Notes under the pieces: generated by a model
The model's input: only the letters and a program-made list of their open reading frames with translations
The model's database searches: none
What the model was told of the DNA's origin: nothing
Assembly: GCA_019115745.1 (NCBI GenBank)
Contig: DXDA01000007.1
Span: 1-64,000 of the forward strand
DNA from: Candidatus Alistipes intestinigallinarum
Lineage (GTDB): Bacteria; Bacteroidota; Bacteroidia; Bacteroidales; Rikenellaceae
Reading direction: 5' to 3'
DNA length: 64,000 nt
Shown here: in pieces, positions 26,701 to 35,146 of the stretch
Numbering within the stretch: the first letter of the stretch is position 1
Layout of the letters: each line of letters opens with the position of its first letter
Program-made: the position numbers and the translations under genes

Positions 26701-28549
26701 GCAACGGATATTTAGGGAAGAAAAGTTTCTGCTGCAGCAGGCTCAGCGTCCGGGTGTTCTTCACATCCTGCACCAGTTCGACGGCTTGCGACATACGCCC
26801 TGCCGTGAAAAGCAGTCTCACCGTGCGCTCCATAAGTCCCGACTGGTTGCTCTCGTCGAAGCGATTCAACCCCAGACGCACGCGTCCTGTCACGTTAGCT
26901 GCCCCCGTGGTCCAGAGCCAATAATTCGTATCGTTATTATACTCTGTCTTGCTCGCCTCCTCCCAGCCGTTGGCAGTCTCAACCCACACCTTCACATCGT
27001 CAGCATGGTTGTAGTTATTCTCCTCGGCTATCTGCTCCTTCTGCATCAGAAGCCGCCACCCCGATGCTGTGGGATCATTCTCCAGGTGGAAGTCGGTCAT
27101 AACCTCCAGTTCCTGCGCCGTGCCGTCTTGGTGGTAGCGCAGTTGTGTGGAGCTCAGCGACAGGTAGTACTGTCCATCGGTAACAACATTGCCCATGTTG
27201 TCGCCCGTATCCCACGAACGGATATCCACCTCCATGTTGATGGGCTCGGAGCTTGCCGCCATCTCCGGCGTAGGGTATCCCTCACCGCGCACACGGAGAA
27301 TATTGATCACGTAGGCATGGTTGCGCAGGATGTCGTAACGGTTCGTGGCAGAGGGCTTCACATAATCCTCATGCTCGGTACCCGACCCCTCCGGGTTCGC
27401 CGCACGGTCGTAGAAATCAATCCGGTAGTAGGTCGTATTGCCCCCGCCGTAACGCCCGCCCACGACGATATAGAACGCCTGAGCATTCTCATCGACCTTG
27501 TTGGGTGTCTCGGGCAGGTAGATCTGGCGGCGTAGCATGTTCGTCGCACCTCCGTTGTCGGTGAGCGTGTATCGGGGCCGCTGGTCACCATGATACAGGA
27601 CATTGTCGCACGAGGGCGCCGTCACAGTCCGCCCATCCTGCGAAAGATTTCCATGGGCAGGAGCAATGTAGCCCGTCCGGGCCGCATTGTAGAGCGTCAC
27701 GCTCTCCAACGTAAATGCCTGACCGTCGCGATCCGTCATCTTGCCGTTGTAATCCGGGCTGGAAAGATCGTAAGCGCCTGTAGGATTTCCTTCTTCATCG
27801 AAAAGTGCCCCTCCAAGATTTACCCCCACGTCGATGCGAGCCACGGCGCGCAGCATCGGGATCGTCGCCACACGCAGCATTTGTGCCGTAAAGGGACTTA
27901 AAGTCTCCCCCCATAGGGGCAGCGGCGTCGGGGCATTCCCCGTATTCCACACCGTTCCCTCCGCCTGCTCGAAGGTAATCCGTCCCCGCGCCTTCTCCAG
28001 CGAAAGGCCGCCCAGCAGGTTTTTCCACTTCGCTTCCGTCGTCTCACCATCGACCTCGGGCATGTAGTTGGCCACAACCATCACCTTGTAAACAAGATCC
28101 TTCGTGTTGTCGTTCTGCGGAAGGTCAATCCTGAAATACTTGACATAATGCCCCTGGTTATTCACATCGCCGGCCGCGACATTGAGCTCCGTCGCAGGGA
28201 CATAACGATCGAAAAGGTAGTCATTGTCCGTGGCATCCGGATCCGCGGCGCTAAAAAGCAATACGTTGAACTGATCTGTATCCACAAACCCCTCGCCTTC
28301 CGGGGTGAGGGCATAGCTCCCCGGGGCCGCATTGGTGACACCCGGAATGCTGATGCTAAACAAGAGGCTCCCACTCTCCACCAGTGGCGGAGCGGGGAGC
28401 TCCGGAGTGTCAAGATGGTTGAGATCCTTCGTGCAGCCCATAAGCAGCGCGGCGCTACAGAACAACGTAGCAACCACGCGCTGCGGAACCTGCACCGCCC
28501 TAAGAAAACGGTCTGATAACCAGCTGAAGGGTATAACTTTCAATTCCAT
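23798..28549 (-). CDS. Giant fimbrillin-like lipoprotein (putative tip component) 1
   Basis: A 1583-residue lipoprotein (lipobox ALLMGC, Cys39). An N-terminal Mfa-like fimbrillin domain (PLPLWGETLSPF, AVARIDVGVNLGG, RYDILRNHAYVINILRV) is followed by a middle part with YLVWNKE and RTLSLLQQKLFFPKY blocks and the aromatic ANTDWWWEWR motif, equivalent to SNTDWYWYWN of its neighbour. The C-terminal 500 residues are rich in Tyr and Trp and resemble no family I know. The start at 28549 is preferred because the in-frame extension lacks a signal-like n-region and would overlap less well with mfa2. It lies 34 bases after mfa2. Confidence 0.8.
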   Translation of the reverse strand: MELKVIPFSWLSDRFLRAVQVPQRVVATLFCSAALLMGCTKDLNHLDTPELPAPPLVESGSLLFSISIPGVTNAAPGSYALTPEGEGFVDTDQFNVLLFSAADPDATDNDYLFDRYVPATELNVAAGDVNNQGHYVKYFRIDLPQNDNTKDLVYKVMVVANYMPEVDGETTEAKWKNLLGGLSLEKARGRITFEQAEGTVWNTGNAPTPLPLWGETLSPFTAQMLRVATIPMLRAVARIDVGVNLGGALFDEEGNPTGAYDLSSPDYNGKMTDRDGQAFTLESVTLYNAARTGYIAPAHGNLSQDGRTVTAPSCDNVLYHGDQRPRYTLTDNGGATNMLRRQIYLPETPNKVDENAQAFYIVVGGRYGGGNTTYYRIDFYDRAANPEGSGTEHEDYVKPSATNRYDILRNHAYVINILRVRGEGYPTPEMAASSEPINMEVDIRSWDTGDNMGNVVTDGQYYLSLSSTQLRYHQDGTAQELEVMTDFHLENDPTASGWRLLMQKEQIAEENNYNHADDVKVWVETANGWEEASKTEYNNDTNYWLWTTGAANVTGRVRLGLNRFDESNQSGLMERTVRLLFTAGRMSQAVELVQDVKNTRTLSLLQQKLFFPKYPLRNQSVILKSSPSGATYYLVWNKEEQGEKKVYRANLSDPDADDAATVTGREGYIGGINKATPDQLPAGFDCKQDHVDDASCTAIELFVKGSENMFALRPSAWDATHNGNKEPQQPRTWRFEIEAYWDGDGTPDSNPERVKLDVEQSNYEVKWYPAKDQASKDTPLADNTYTVPWNATEATPYIMTTPADLSWYFISKSDEGNLSGREWVTNWMSELQGEPRQGEGTVNVALTQNDNLLPRMVTFQASSAADGFDKTSAILKIRQEGGPFILTMHPGVGVAELPYDDAKKTYTLDFGMSAVRMMRTLNVRANTDWWWEWRKDGNDEMGDRTANTSAYLDQYPTPIHINNEHPYWKNEAVPEKENPGYVINEWLPAPSASTAPGIDNGTTGNSDENSKTRLWENALYMRSVTGVFLSPLAISDESITQSRTIPVAGTYYSEIQLYNKHDLFPTDEASDPDGANQAKVDAASKILRVQRTVPSLLYLAKLPFNGNNDVNLSNFTTEELGTTPGDARLWDQQRLTIRSNNKVTITLYDCQGMDENQLTQCGQTVYKPTKYEQVVDITLADLKRDNGKEFIIADDVPYDDTKQPRIYRIKIEGWRQSVKDGPDEAFTQELTYHSGYWINHPTTAQVVRGSKFTNEGFDLLLDFAGSVYHKDQRVRIGRQKVSVGTYNYNSTDKTGSYIQTAKPEGEPEYTEYKLDGSLYQRYIRYTVPENTEREWMYIYWVEYLGKVSGEWSTTWSGGVEGTKPEIGKYLFLQEAQAYNSLVTLQNGPVVPAAPNWRMSPSNYDTNFIQYWYNYEDNPASIRYWPWVVPNYSEYCESFTCGVTGEEFAITSEQNESANGLKFNEWSTIDAYQKSWGKTGHIFKKTRTWLEGKHWFVGSRLHTRSVWDETEDISIYNVKCPDNHGLQRRVFQQFTACEVYYRTSQSDSERGPLQLIVVRHAITKAPNKNIPPYSTLLQGSQVTH

Positions 28550-28583
28550 ATGATTTCGTTTTTTTGCGTATCTTAAGATTCGG

Positions 28584-29498
28584 TTAGAGACCGCCTTCGG
28601 TATCAATGTCATGCCACTCCAGCACCTTGATCGCCGTTAGCATCATGTTGCTGTCAAAGCGAAGGTAGTAATCGCTGTAACGCCAGAGATCATCCTCCGT
28701 ATTGATATCGGGACTCTGCATCAGCAAATCAACCAGCGGCTCGTCGTAAAGTACCGACGAACCGTTGAAGATCATCAGCCGCAGGTCGCTGCCCGGCCAC
28801 AGGTGTAATGTGTGGAACGTGCCGCACAAGGCCTTGTCGTAACCCGCGATATTGGGCGTGTAGATCGGAACGTAGTTCAGCGACTCGCCCGGGAAATTGT
28901 CCGCAGCCCAGCCATAGAGGCCGTTACTACCTGTGAGCTGCATCGAATAGGCGGTCCCGGCGGCCCGCGTACCACTCATGGCACCCTCCAGAATCACATT
29001 CACTTGGTTGGTTAGATTACGCATTGAGAGAGTCTGCTCGATCGGAGTGCGCTGCCCGTCGGTCGCGAACGAACTCACGCCGTGCAGTAGATCGGGCAAA
29101 ACACCGGAGACCTGGCCTTGCTCGTGCTGCAGCGACATGCGCATTGACTGCATCGTCGCCTCACTGTCCAGCACATAGTTCTCCGTCAGGAGATTCGCCC
29201 AGAATACCACCGTATAGGAAGCCTTTTCGAGAGGGACCATCAACTGCAGCGTTGCAGTTTCATACTCCCGAGCCGTCATGGCCCGCCGTTCGAGCAACGT
29301 GCCGTCTCCGTTGTAAAGCAGAATGTCGCCGCACGTGGCCACTTCCTTGAAAAGATCCCGGCCCTCCTTATTGTGCGTATAGCTGAGCTGCAACCGAACC
29401 GCCGTCCGGCAGTCGCTCGTGTCCTCCTTTGTACAGCCGCCGGCGACGAAAAACGGCAGGATGAACAACAGCACCCGGATAAGATGTTTACAATACAT
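28584..29498 (-). CDS. Mfa2/FimB-family fimbrial anchor lipoprotein
   Basis: A 304-residue lipoprotein (signal MYCKHLIRVLLFILPFF..., lipobox FVAGGC). The two-sandwich pattern LQLSYTHNKEGRDLFKEVATCGDILLYNGDGTLLERR, TVVFWANL and the C-terminal LPNLSDPD-like KVLEWHDIDTEGG ending agree with the FimB/Mfa2 family, which anchors the fimbrial shaft to the outer membrane and limits its length. The final residues DIDTEGGL mirror the DIEGGI end of the Mfa1 subunit. The start at 29498 is chosen for its clean signal peptide; the upstream extension has no such feature. Confidence 0.82.
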   Translation of the reverse strand: MYCKHLIRVLLFILPFFVAGGCTKEDTSDCRTAVRLQLSYTHNKEGRDLFKEVATCGDILLYNGDGTLLERRAMTAREYETATLQLMVPLEKASYTVVFWANLLTENYVLDSEATMQSMRMSLQHEQGQVSGVLPDLLHGVSSFATDGQRTPIEQTLSMRNLTNQVNVILEGAMSGTRAAGTAYSMQLTGSNGLYGWAADNFPGESLNYVPIYTPNIAGYDKALCGTFHTLHLWPGSDLRLMIFNGSSVLYDEPLVDLLMQSPDINTEDDLWRYSDYYLRFDSNMMLTAIKVLEWHDIDTEGGL

Positions 29499-30041
29499 AG
29501 GTCTTTTATTTTTCAATTTCTTGTTTATCCGCTCTTCAAATCCGCCGGACTCTCTTCCCAATTGGGGGCTCCCGCAGCATTCTGAATCATTTTTCCCGGA
29601 TTCGGCTGCGGAAATTCCGCCCCCTCCGGTGTGTTCCTGTATCTGGTCGGCACGGCTTACACCACATGCCGGATATTTCTTTCTTTATCGGTTGGCGCCA
29701 TGCGCCTCGGTTCATTCCTGTGTGAACCATCTTCTATCCCTACCCTTTACGGCGGCCGGACTCCGTTTCGGCAGCTCTCCCCGAGAGTCTGCCCGTCGAT
29801 TGCCTCTCGGCATCCGGGAAATCGCTGTTGCCGATCTCCTCACCCGTCCCCTGACGGTATCTGTACCCCTCCCGTGTCGTTGGCCGTTCGCCCCGTCGGA
29901 CGGGGCCAATCCTTTTCCTTGCCGTGACAACAAGGAGGAAGAGGGCCTGCCTGCTCCGCGAACTTATCCCTTTCTTTAAGAACAGGCAGACCCCGTTGAA
30001 TTTCCTCTGTTAACTAAGAACTCCTCCTAAGGGTTTCGGCA
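29499..30041. other. Gene-free stretch between mfa1-like and mfa2-like genes with hairpins
   Basis: No supported coding region in 543 bases. On the minus strand a hairpin lies soon after the mfa1-like stop (arms near 29952-29961 and 29980-29996, GCCTGCCTG against CAGGCAGAC) and a second stem CCCCGTC/GACGGGG lies at 29891-29905. They may let the major subunit be made in excess over the anchor and tip proteins. No consensus -7 box is seen in front of mfa2. Confidence 0.5.
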
Positions 30042-31640
30042 TCAGATGCCGCCTTCGATATCAACAACATTCCAGTTCAGCACCTCGATGATAGCCTTCA
30101 TGTACGAGTCAGCCTCGATCTCATCAGGCTTGTTCAGCACGTCGTCCTCCGTAGGATCGCCCGGGCCATCTACCGAACTGATGCTTACGTTGTAGTGGTT
30201 GTTACGTTTGATGGCATACTGCTGAGCTACCGACGCACCATTGATGTTCTGCTTCATCCAGTAACCGTAGTAGCAGATACCGCCCGTATAAACTACAGCC
30301 TTGTAGGTTACGGCAGCCCCGTCGAGCGTACCCTGTTCCTTACCAGCTCCGTTCTCCATTTCGATCTTATTCTCCTCATCTCCGATTGTCTCCTTCCAGG
30401 CAACGGTTATCGAGTTGGGATCCGTCACATCGTATACACCCGGCAGGTAACCGAGAATCAGACCTTTATTAGCATCCTCTGCGGCACCAATTATCTGCAC
30501 GCGGCAGAAAGTGCCATCAACATCGGTCAGTTTCGCATTCGTCGCAACTCCCGCTGCATCAAGAATCTGATCGTTATTGGGCGTCCATTTACCGCGGATC
30601 GACAGCATGGTTGCCTTGCGACGCAGCGGCGTTTTGGGCGAGTTCTCGGTCAGGTAGCTGGCATCATCAAAGGTCGCAAAACGCGTCTCATCCTCCGCCT
30701 GTCCATCCGCACTATGATTATTAGAGAAGAAGCTGCCAAGGGTAAGCTTGGTAGGATACTGATCCTGGGGTTGCGTCCAATCGTATTGCGAGATGCCGAA
30801 ATACGGCGACGAAAGCACATCGACTTTCTTGTCCTCCTCGCCATCCTTGACATACACGGGGAAAAGGTAGAAACGTTTCGGGTTGTTGCGAACACGATAC
30901 TTCAGATCCGTCAGTGCTCCCCCAATCTGCGTGGCTGCCGTGGCTGTAAACTTCGGAGTTACCTTCGAGACCATACGGCCAATGTAAATGGTGATGTTGT
31001 TCTTGGGGCCGTCTTCCGCTGTTACCTCGTCCTCGGTGGCTTTTTCGATGGTATGGGTCTCTTCGTCCATTGCCCCCAACTTGTAGACATTACCCATATA
31101 GAACCCCTTTCTCTCGTCGGTGTCGGTAGCCTCTTTAATCGATGCGATCTGAAGAATCGCAGAGCGGACAGCGTCCAGTTTATACGGCGTTCCTTTCGCA
31201 AATTCCGTCAGGATTTTACCGAATTCAGTGTCTTGATCTTTATTGTCTTTAAGAGGTACGTTAGCTACGGCGAAGCACTTCTTCACGCCCGTGGTGATGG
31301 GGAATGTCGCACTGAAGACCTTCCCTTCTCCGTCAGCCGTAAGCTGTTGCGTCCGCTCCAGAACGCCCATCTTGTCGAAAATCAGCACATAGGCACTGTT
31401 GATTCTCCTCTCTTCTTCTGACGCCGGAGAGTTGCCATGGACATAATCACCGGCATCGCCAGCATAGGTGCCGCTGCTCGCACGCTGCGTAATCTCCACC
31501 TTGGCATAGGTCGGAATACCCTCGACGACATCCTGGCCTCCGCCAGTTGAGTCGGCGGGGGCGTTCATCTCTTTGTTGCAGGCGCTGAACAGCATTGCTG
31601 CCGCAAGAGCACCCACTGTAAGCATGTTGTGTTTTTTCAT
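30042..31640 (-). CDS. Mfa1-family major fimbrial subunit
   Basis: A 532-residue fimbrillin (lipoprotein signal MKKHNMLTVGALAAAMLFSAC). An N-terminal domain with the YVLIFDKMGVLERTQQL strand and GVKKCFAVANVPL, a central domain, and the C-terminal Mfa1-type end VAQQYAIKRNNHYNVSISSVDGPG ... AIIEVLNWNVVDIEGGI. In P. gingivalis-type fimbriae the subunit is a lipoprotein, Arg-gingipain-type processing removes the first strand and the C-terminal strand of one subunit complements the next. The start at 31640 is preferred to an in-frame start 17 codons upstream without signal character. It lies 47 bases after the DUF3868 gene. Confidence 0.9.
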   Translation of the reverse strand: MKKHNMLTVGALAAAMLFSACNKEMNAPADSTGGGQDVVEGIPTYAKVEITQRASSGTYAGDAGDYVHGNSPASEEERRINSAYVLIFDKMGVLERTQQLTADGEGKVFSATFPITTGVKKCFAVANVPLKDNKDQDTEFGKILTEFAKGTPYKLDAVRSAILQIASIKEATDTDERKGFYMGNVYKLGAMDEETHTIEKATEDEVTAEDGPKNNITIYIGRMVSKVTPKFTATAATQIGGALTDLKYRVRNNPKRFYLFPVYVKDGEEDKKVDVLSSPYFGISQYDWTQPQDQYPTKLTLGSFFSNNHSADGQAEDETRFATFDDASYLTENSPKTPLRRKATMLSIRGKWTPNNDQILDAAGVATNAKLTDVDGTFCRVQIIGAAEDANKGLILGYLPGVYDVTDPNSITVAWKETIGDEENKIEMENGAGKEQGTLDGAAVTYKAVVYTGGICYYGYWMKQNINGASVAQQYAIKRNNHYNVSISSVDGPGDPTEDDVLNKPDEIEADSYMKAIIEVLNWNVVDIEGGI

Positions 31641-31687
31641 GATGTTTGGTGTTTTGATGAATGGGTTTGTATTGTGGATAAGTCTTA

Positions 31688-33208
31688 TCATTTTTTGCCG
31701 GGAAGGATCACCGTTCCGAAGGTCCGCGGTGATTCCACTGCACGGATCTGAGCCAGCAGCGATTCCGCCTCCGACTCACCGGCTGCGGCGGCCCGCTCCA
31801 GAAGCGGAAGTGCCGCATCTCTGTCGCCCGTAAAGAGCAGGGAGGTTCCCTGCAGGAGATCACGACGCGATCCCGGGGTTGCCTGCGGGAGAATCGACAA
31901 CGCCTCCGCGTAGCGGCCCGCGGAAACCAGGGCCGCACCCCTCGACAGTGCCTCGGCTGACGGATCCGGCAGGTTCTCGTAGTAGACCTTGATGAAGGCG
32001 GCGTTCCGAAGATCGGGGAACATATGCTCCAGCATATAGAGATAGGGACGGCCGCCCGAGAGTTTCATGAGTTCCAGCTCTCGGCCCTTTTTTACCGGGA
32101 CATTGTCGATGATGCGCAGAATCTCCTCCCGCTCATAAAGATCGCTCGCGGCAACCAGCCGACGCAATCCCCGCCAATCCTCCGATCCGTTGAACAGCGT
32201 GATCGAATCGGACGGAAAATCCGTATTGCGGAGCAGGAACTCCTTGAGGGTAACCGCCCGGTTCCACGCCAGACGGTCGTTAAAAGCCAGCGTACCCTCC
32301 GGAGAGGCGCTGCCTACGATCACGACGCGCACAACGCGCGAGGTCGAGGAGTTCAGCAGTGCGCGGATGCTCGAAACGAGATTCACCAGCGTCGCGTTGT
32401 TGTCCCGGAAATGCCGCTCAAGGTCATGGCGCCCCTGATGGAAATGAACCATCAGCGCACCAGCCTCTCCATCGGCGATATATTTGTCAATGTCTTGCTG
32501 ACGGGGGGTATCCGCACTTTGACCCATGTCAAGCGGCATATCCGGGTCGAACAGTCCCGGAGAAACGGATTGAGCATGCATACGGGCTTCGAGAGCCGAG
32601 AAGGGCTCTACAAAGGTCAGGCGGCGCGAAAGACTGTCGCCCGTGGTCGTTGCCGCACCCTCTGCCGATACGGCCGCGGCCCAGGCGGCAACGCCCGCCG
32701 CCGACAACACCGCAGGAGCCTCTTCGGCAGCCAATTCGACAACGGGAAGCGTATCCCGATGACAACAACCCGAACGCCACCGTTCCAAACGCAGCCCGGC
32801 GCCCTTCATCCAGGACTCCAGCGGAACACTCGCGGAATACTCGACAGTGTCCCCCTCGCTGGCTCGCAGTGCCCCTGCAACCGGGTGACGGAGATCTCCG
32901 GTCGAAAGGCCACGCACATACGGACGGCCCGCACGCGCATCAAGCAACTCCACACGTCGGCCGTAAATCTCGATACGCCGCAGGGGACGTTCCTCTCCTC
33001 CGCCAACCAAAACCGGGCTCAACGTGAGTTTGTAATTGTGTCCCCGGGTCGCATTGGGGCCGATGCCCACCCGGAAGCTGACGCGCAGGGAATCGCCGTC
33101 TGTCCGGAGATTAAGATCGCTGAGCATGACTCGGCCGCGATCCGGGACCGCAACGGCGGGAAACACCACACCGATTGCCAAGGCTAAAATTAGTGTCTGT
33201 AACTTCAT
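31688..33208 (-). CDS. DUF3868 / OmpA-like / TPR protein of the fimbrial locus
   Basis: A 506-residue exported protein (signal peptide residues 1-20). Residues 20-150 fit DUF3868 (beta-rich, SLRVSFRVGIGPNATRGHNYKLTLSPVL). Residues about 250-350 carry an OmpA-like peptidoglycan-binding pattern with IVGSASPEGTLAFNDRLAWNRAVTLKEFL. The end (residues 425-490) has TPR-like helices. Such proteins are encoded directly upstream of Mfa-type fimbrillin genes in Porphyromonas and Bacteroides and are thought to help secretion or anchoring. It lies 46 bases after the DUF3575 gene. Confidence 0.85.
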   Translation of the reverse strand: MKLQTLILALAIGVVFPAVAVPDRGRVMLSDLNLRTDGDSLRVSFRVGIGPNATRGHNYKLTLSPVLVGGGEERPLRRIEIYGRRVELLDARAGRPYVRGLSTGDLRHPVAGALRASEGDTVEYSASVPLESWMKGAGLRLERWRSGCCHRDTLPVVELAAEEAPAVLSAAGVAAWAAAVSAEGAATTTGDSLSRRLTFVEPFSALEARMHAQSVSPGLFDPDMPLDMGQSADTPRQQDIDKYIADGEAGALMVHFHQGRHDLERHFRDNNATLVNLVSSIRALLNSSTSRVVRVVIVGSASPEGTLAFNDRLAWNRAVTLKEFLLRNTDFPSDSITLFNGSEDWRGLRRLVAASDLYEREEILRIIDNVPVKKGRELELMKLSGGRPYLYMLEHMFPDLRNAAFIKVYYENLPDPSAEALSRGAALVSAGRYAEALSILPQATPGSRRDLLQGTSLLFTGDRDAALPLLERAAAAGESEAESLLAQIRAVESPRTFGTVILPGKK

Positions 33209-33254
33209 ATTATAATGATTTACTTGTACATATCCGCATAACGGCCGCCAGCTG

Positions 33255-33854
33255 TCAGAAGATCAGGAACGACAGCGAAACTCCCACCTTCGTCGGCCCG
33301 AAGAAGAGTTTCCGAGCCCCCGATTCGAGCAGAAGCCCGCATTTCGGGCTTTCGTAACGGTCGTAGTCCAGGTACAGCACACCGGCACCTATCGTCAACT
33401 CCAGATTCCAACGCCGGCCCAGCAGAAAACTGTAACCGTACGAAAGTCCCCCTCCCAGAACCTGACCTTCGTAACGGTAGGCATCCGAACCTCGGCCGAA
33501 GAGCAACGGAAGGTTATGACCACCTATATTATATTGACCGTAGAGCCCGTGGATTCCGAAAAAGTGGCCGTTGAACCGCTGACACGTCCAATAACGGAAC
33601 TCGGGCATCGCAACCCAGTGGACCAATTTCCTGTTGTCCGTTTCGCTGCCGTGAAGATTGAAGGGGTTGTAGGCCCCGGACATCTCCAGCGTCCATCGGG
33701 GCAAAAGCCCCACCTCCACGCCCAGGTTCGGCGTCAGCGCATACCCGCCGTAAAGCAGGTTCGTCTTCACGGATAAGTGATCCTGTGCCCGAAGACGGCC
33801 GACGCCTGACATCAAAAGCGCCACGACTGCAATAATGTACAATTTCTTCATCAT
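33255..33854 (-). CDS. DUF3575 outer-membrane protein, first gene of the fimbrial locus
   Basis: A 199-residue protein with a signal peptide (residues 1-25, ending GVGRLRAQ). The mature part has the DUF3575 signature: VKTNLLYGGYALTPNLGVEVGLLPRWTLEMSGAYNPF, alternating aromatic strands and a terminal SLSFLIF strand, typical of a small outer-membrane beta-barrel. It heads the fimbrial run together with DUF3868. Upstream, up to 34025, no TAnnTTTG box exists on the minus strand, so the operon lacks a recognisable promoter in the present arrangement. The start is MMKKLYI at 33854 or 33851. Confidence 0.85.
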   Translation of the reverse strand: MMKKLYIIAVVALLMSGVGRLRAQDHLSVKTNLLYGGYALTPNLGVEVGLLPRWTLEMSGAYNPFNLHGSETDNRKLVHWVAMPEFRYWTCQRFNGHFFGIHGLYGQYNIGGHNLPLLFGRGSDAYRYEGQVLGGGLSYGYSFLLGRRWNLELTIGAGVLYLDYDRYESPKCGLLLESGARKLFFGPTKVGVSLSFLIF

Positions 33855-33934
33855 AAGACTTTTTTGCGGTTTACGCCTCCTCAATTCCGGCGCCCGGACA
33901 AATCTCGAATACCCGAGATCCGGAGCTCTAAAAA

Positions 33935-33959
33935 TTCACTCTTTATATAAAAGAGTGAA
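33935..33959. repeat. Left palindrome/inverted repeat of the proposed invertible segment
   Basis: Arms TTCACTCTTT (33935-33944) and AAAGAGTGAA (33950-33959) form a perfect palindrome around ATATA. The minus-strand core CACTCTTTTATATAAAG (33941-33957) is identical to the plus-strand sequence at 35147-35163, so the two sites are inverted repeats about 1.2 kb apart. Confidence 0.85.
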
Positions 33960-34121
33960 CCATTAAACAGTAATTACTGAAAAAACTGAATGCCTGGAAT
34001 TTAATACGGATATTGGGCTGCTATTATGCTTCACCTAGCGAGAAAATACGGGCAACGAGTACGCAAACTTCAAAATAGCATTAGGAATCAAAACATTACA
34101 ACACTTCAAGCCAGATTTATT

Positions 34122-35048
34122 ATGAAGCAGCACCTCTCAAAGTATCTTCACAAACGGGGAGAATGTCCCGTCCGGTGTCCCGTATGCAGCTATGAAAATG
34201 CGCCTTATCCGGTTCACTTCAAACGTCTCCTGCTGCGCGCTCACGAATCGACGGCAATGCAGTCGGACAGAGCCAACATCATTCTTTTTCTCATCTACGG
34301 AAAACTGAACATCCAGCTCGACAGCCATGAATTCCAAATCCGCTCCGGACACGCCGTCTTTTTCCGTCGGAACGCTAAAGGCCGTATCTACGCATCGGAC
34401 AAGTCGGAGATCATCTGGCTGGAATTCTCGAACCGTATCGTTTTGGGAGTGACAGACATCTTGAGCCTGAGCGCCGCACACACAACGCTCCGTCCAGAGA
34501 AAATATCCTCCATCCTCGAACTCCGAGAACCCCTGCTTGGCTGGCTGCAAAATCTGCCGCTCTTCAACAGCCCGTGCTATTATCTGAACTTGCAGCACGA
34601 ACTATATATCCTGATGAAATACATCTACAACGAGGAGGAGGTAATGCGGTTCTTCCACACCGGCCTGCAGTCCAACGATGACTTCCGGGCCTTCGTTATC
34701 GACAATTACCATTACAACGACACTCTTGAGAATATCGCCCACAAAGCCAACATGAGTATTAATAATTTCCTGCGGCGCTTCAAATCCGAATTCGGGATAA
34801 CGGCCCACCAGTGGCTGGTGAAACAAAAGGCTCGGAAGTTCCTCCAAGCCATCGCCGCCGGACAGTACGATCCAAAGAGCCTGACCCGACATTTCGGATT
34901 CAACAGTCCCGCAGGCCTGTATATTTTCTGTCGCCGTCAGTTCGGAAAATCACTCAAAGAGCTCATACATGAGGCCTCTGTTGAGAACAAAGCACGCCCT
35001 TCAATTCATGGGAATGGTGATTTTTGTGCCAAAAAAGGTGATTTTTGA
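34122..35048 (+). CDS. AraC-family transcriptional regulator
   Basis: A 308-residue regulator. The N-terminal part (residues 1-190) has a cupin-like region (RANIILFLIYGKLNIQL ... SGHAVFFRRNAKGRIYA) after a Cys-rich start (GECPVRCPVC). The C-terminal 100 residues hold two helix-turn-helix motifs, TLENIAHKANMSINNFLRRFKSEFG and the PKSLTRHFGFNSPAGLYIFCRRQFGKS segment. It is divergent from the fimbrial locus and probably controls it. The gene sits between two inverted 17-bp cores, so it would be carried inside the inverted segment. An in-frame start at 34026 is also possible. No consensus -7 box is seen upstream. Confidence 0.85.
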   Translation: MKQHLSKYLHKRGECPVRCPVCSYENAPYPVHFKRLLLRAHESTAMQSDRANIILFLIYGKLNIQLDSHEFQIRSGHAVFFRRNAKGRIYASDKSEIIWLEFSNRIVLGVTDILSLSAAHTTLRPEKISSILELREPLLGWLQNLPLFNSPCYYLNLQHELYILMKYIYNEEEVMRFFHTGLQSNDDFRAFVIDNYHYNDTLENIAHKANMSINNFLRRFKSEFGITAHQWLVKQKARKFLQAIAAGQYDPKSLTRHFGFNSPAGLYIFCRRQFGKSLKELIHEASVENKARPSIHGNGDFCAKKGDF

Positions 35049-35060
35049 TAAGGCAAATCG

Positions 35061-35091
35061 TTGATTTATCCCTCCCAATATGCTACTTTTG
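35061..35091 (+). promoter_or_regulatory. Orphan promoter pointing away from the fimbrial genes
   Basis: TTG at 35061-35063, 20 bases, then the -7 box TACTTTTG at 35084-35091. The transcript would run antisense into the 3' end of the recombinase gene and has no ORF to serve. It lies 55 bases inside the right inverted repeat. Confidence 0.75.
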
Positions 35092-35146
35092 CATTTAAAT
35101 TCGGCCTCTGAAGTTACAGAAAGAAAGAAGGAAGGTGCAAACAAGG

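Noticed and set aside
29712..29933. Minus-strand ORF of 73 codons in the mfa1-mfa2 gap
   Set aside because: Very Arg-rich and hairpin-containing, no start signal and no recognisable features.
33935..33959. Reading the palindrome as a rho-independent terminator of araC or DUF3575
   Set aside because: It is AT-rich, has no T-run beyond it, and lies upstream of both genes. An AraC operator remains possible and is not excluded by the inversion hypothesis.
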